DNA of 14,010 bases from NCBI GenBank assembly GCA_018897415.1, contig JAHIKR010000260.1, positions 1-14,010 on the forward strand, written 5' to 3'. Positions 13,597 through 14,010 of the stretch are shown piece by piece (positions within the stretch are counted from its first letter, which is position 1; each line of letters opens with the position of its first letter). The stretch is from Pseudomonadota bacterium. Lineage in GTDB: Bacteria > Desulfobacterota > Desulfobacteria > Desulfobacterales > ETH-SRB1. The notes below the pieces were generated by a model. It made no database searches and had not been told where the DNA came from. It worked only from the letters and a program-made list of their open reading frames with translations. The position numbers and the translations under genes were made by a program.

Positions 13597-13802
13597 ACTT
13601 GCACCGCTATTCTTTGAAGACCGACAAATTCTGTAGTAATTGGAACCTCCTCAACTTCAGCACACAATTCAATAGCTTCCTTAATGCGCTCTAATAATAC
13701 ATCCAAGGATTTTGCTTGTGTATGACATCCCTTTAACTCCGGAACAGTACCAACATAAAAACCCTCCGTGTCTCGTTCAATTATTACATTAAATGTCTTC
13801 AT
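13593..13802 (-). CDS. hicB: HicB antitoxin
   Basis: 69 aa. Small HicB-type antitoxin with the partial RNase H fold: MKTFNVIIERDTEGFYVGTV, PELKGCHTQAKSLDVLLERI, KEAIELC. The motif (V/I)(P/A)ELKGCHTQ..(S)L.E....I.EAIEL is diagnostic. It binds and neutralises HicA and normally represses its own promoter; this short version has no extra DNA-binding domain, so repression would need the complex. ATG 13802 has a GGAGG ribosome binding site 9 nt upstream. Overlap with hicA is 4 bp. It begins 65-70 bp downstream of the attC recombination end, the usual spacing for a cassette gene. Confidence 0.93.
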   Translation of the reverse strand: MKTFNVIIERDTEGFYVGTVPELKGCHTQAKSLDVLLERIKEAIELCAEVEEVPITTEFVGLQRIAVQV

Positions 13803-13866
13803 CTGATTTTTCCTCCTAAGAGAATCTATTTCTAGTAATTTTGGTAATTAATCAATGAGTTCAAAA
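13803..13866 (-). promoter_or_regulatory. hicBA promoter region
   Basis: Between attC and hicB, minus strand, is an AT-rich 64 bp with TTGAAC (about 13863-13858) as possible -35 and no convincing -10. Toxin-antitoxin cassettes usually carry their own promoter, and this is the only place for it. Confidence 0.3.
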
Positions 13867-13938
13867 ATATAACGACCAAGCTCACCTGCCGCTATGGAGC
13901 GCAGCGGAATAGCGGTCAGGTGCAGCGCCTTGTTAGCC
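13867..13938 (-). other. Integron attC recombination site
   Basis: Read on the minus strand: GGCTAACAAGGCGCTG at one end and GAGCTTGGTCGTTATAT at the other, the typical R''-L'' and L'-R' layout of attC sites (RYYYAAC ... GTTRRRY). The recombination box is GTTATAT (13873-13867), which deviates from GTTRRRY at one position; GGCTAAC also deviates at one. Between them is a long imperfect palindrome, CACCTG-A-CCGCTAT ... ATAGCGG-CAGGTG, with a single unpaired A, as the extrahelical bases of folded attC, and a GC-rich terminal loop. Total about 72 bp. The stop codon of the upstream ORF (TAA 13935-13933) lies in the R'' box, a common feature of cassettes. Confidence 0.8.
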
Positions 13939-14010
13939 GAATTCTGGCTTAATACCGATAAGTAGAGCAATTGTAAGAACTGCGCCACTTCCAAATAGAC
14001 AACCAGCCAT
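13933..14010 (-). CDS. C-terminal end of a membrane-protein ORF (integron cassette)
   Basis: The minus strand is open from the window edge to TAA at 13935-13933. The visible 25 residues are MAGCLFGSGAVLTIALLIGI then KPEFG; the first Met may be internal. This is a glycine-containing transmembrane helix with a short polar tail. The stop codon is placed inside the attC R'' box, so this is probably the gene of the cassette preceding hicBA. Too short to name. Confidence 0.6.
   Translation of the reverse strand: MAGCLFGSGAVLTIALLIGIKPEFG

Overview
The window reads as chromosome of an AT-rich Gram-negative bacterium, most likely a member of the Desulfobacterota (former Deltaproteobacteria). This is inferred from the mix of type IVa minor prepilins, REP-associated (RAYT) transposase relics, a V4R-domain protein beside a membrane-free hybrid histidine kinase, a Fur/PerR-type regulator and a domain usually found in front of corrinoid/Fe-S proteins. 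No rRNA, tRNA or phylogenetic marker is present, so the assignment is tentative.

Layout. (1) 1-313: C-terminal end of a lysine-rich plus-strand protein of unknown function. (2) 343-3154, minus strand: a minor-prepilin operon, fimT/gspH - pilV - pilW - pilX, without pilY1 in view, preceded by about 540 bp of very AT-rich leader. (3) 3696-5002, minus: a LapA-like two-helix membrane protein and a CNNM/DUF21 membrane protein. (4) 5199-8844: two direct copies of a deleted RAYT-type element (405 and 549 bp) bracket a 59-aa winged-helix regulator, a double hairpin and an intact umuDC (DNA polymerase V) operon. The second copy carries a further nested GC-rich insertion. (5) 8959-10277, plus: a stretch of damaged genes: a Fur/PerR regulator and an Fe-S-associated-domain protein each broken by what looks like a one-base loss, an unrecognised ORF relic, and one small intact ORF. 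(6) 10311-12975, plus: a V4R sensor-domain protein followed by a soluble hybrid histidine kinase (HAMP-like, PAS, HisKA, HATPase, REC). They probably form one signalling unit. (7) 13000-13372: relic-rich spacer with an inverted-repeat element. (8) 13373-14010, minus: hicBA toxin-antitoxin genes, a well-formed integron attC site, and the end of a membrane ORF whose stop codon lies inside the attC. This looks like the edge of a chromosomal integron or orphan cassette cluster.

Most interesting points: the attC next to hicBA; the shared deletion and frameshift in both RAYT copies, which implies the deleted form itself was copied; the umuDC locus lying between these direct repeats; and three independent one-base losses (fur-like, Fe-S-domain gene, hicA), which point either to local gene decay or to homopolymer errors in the assembly. 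I see no CRISPR array, phage module or clearly novel defence system.
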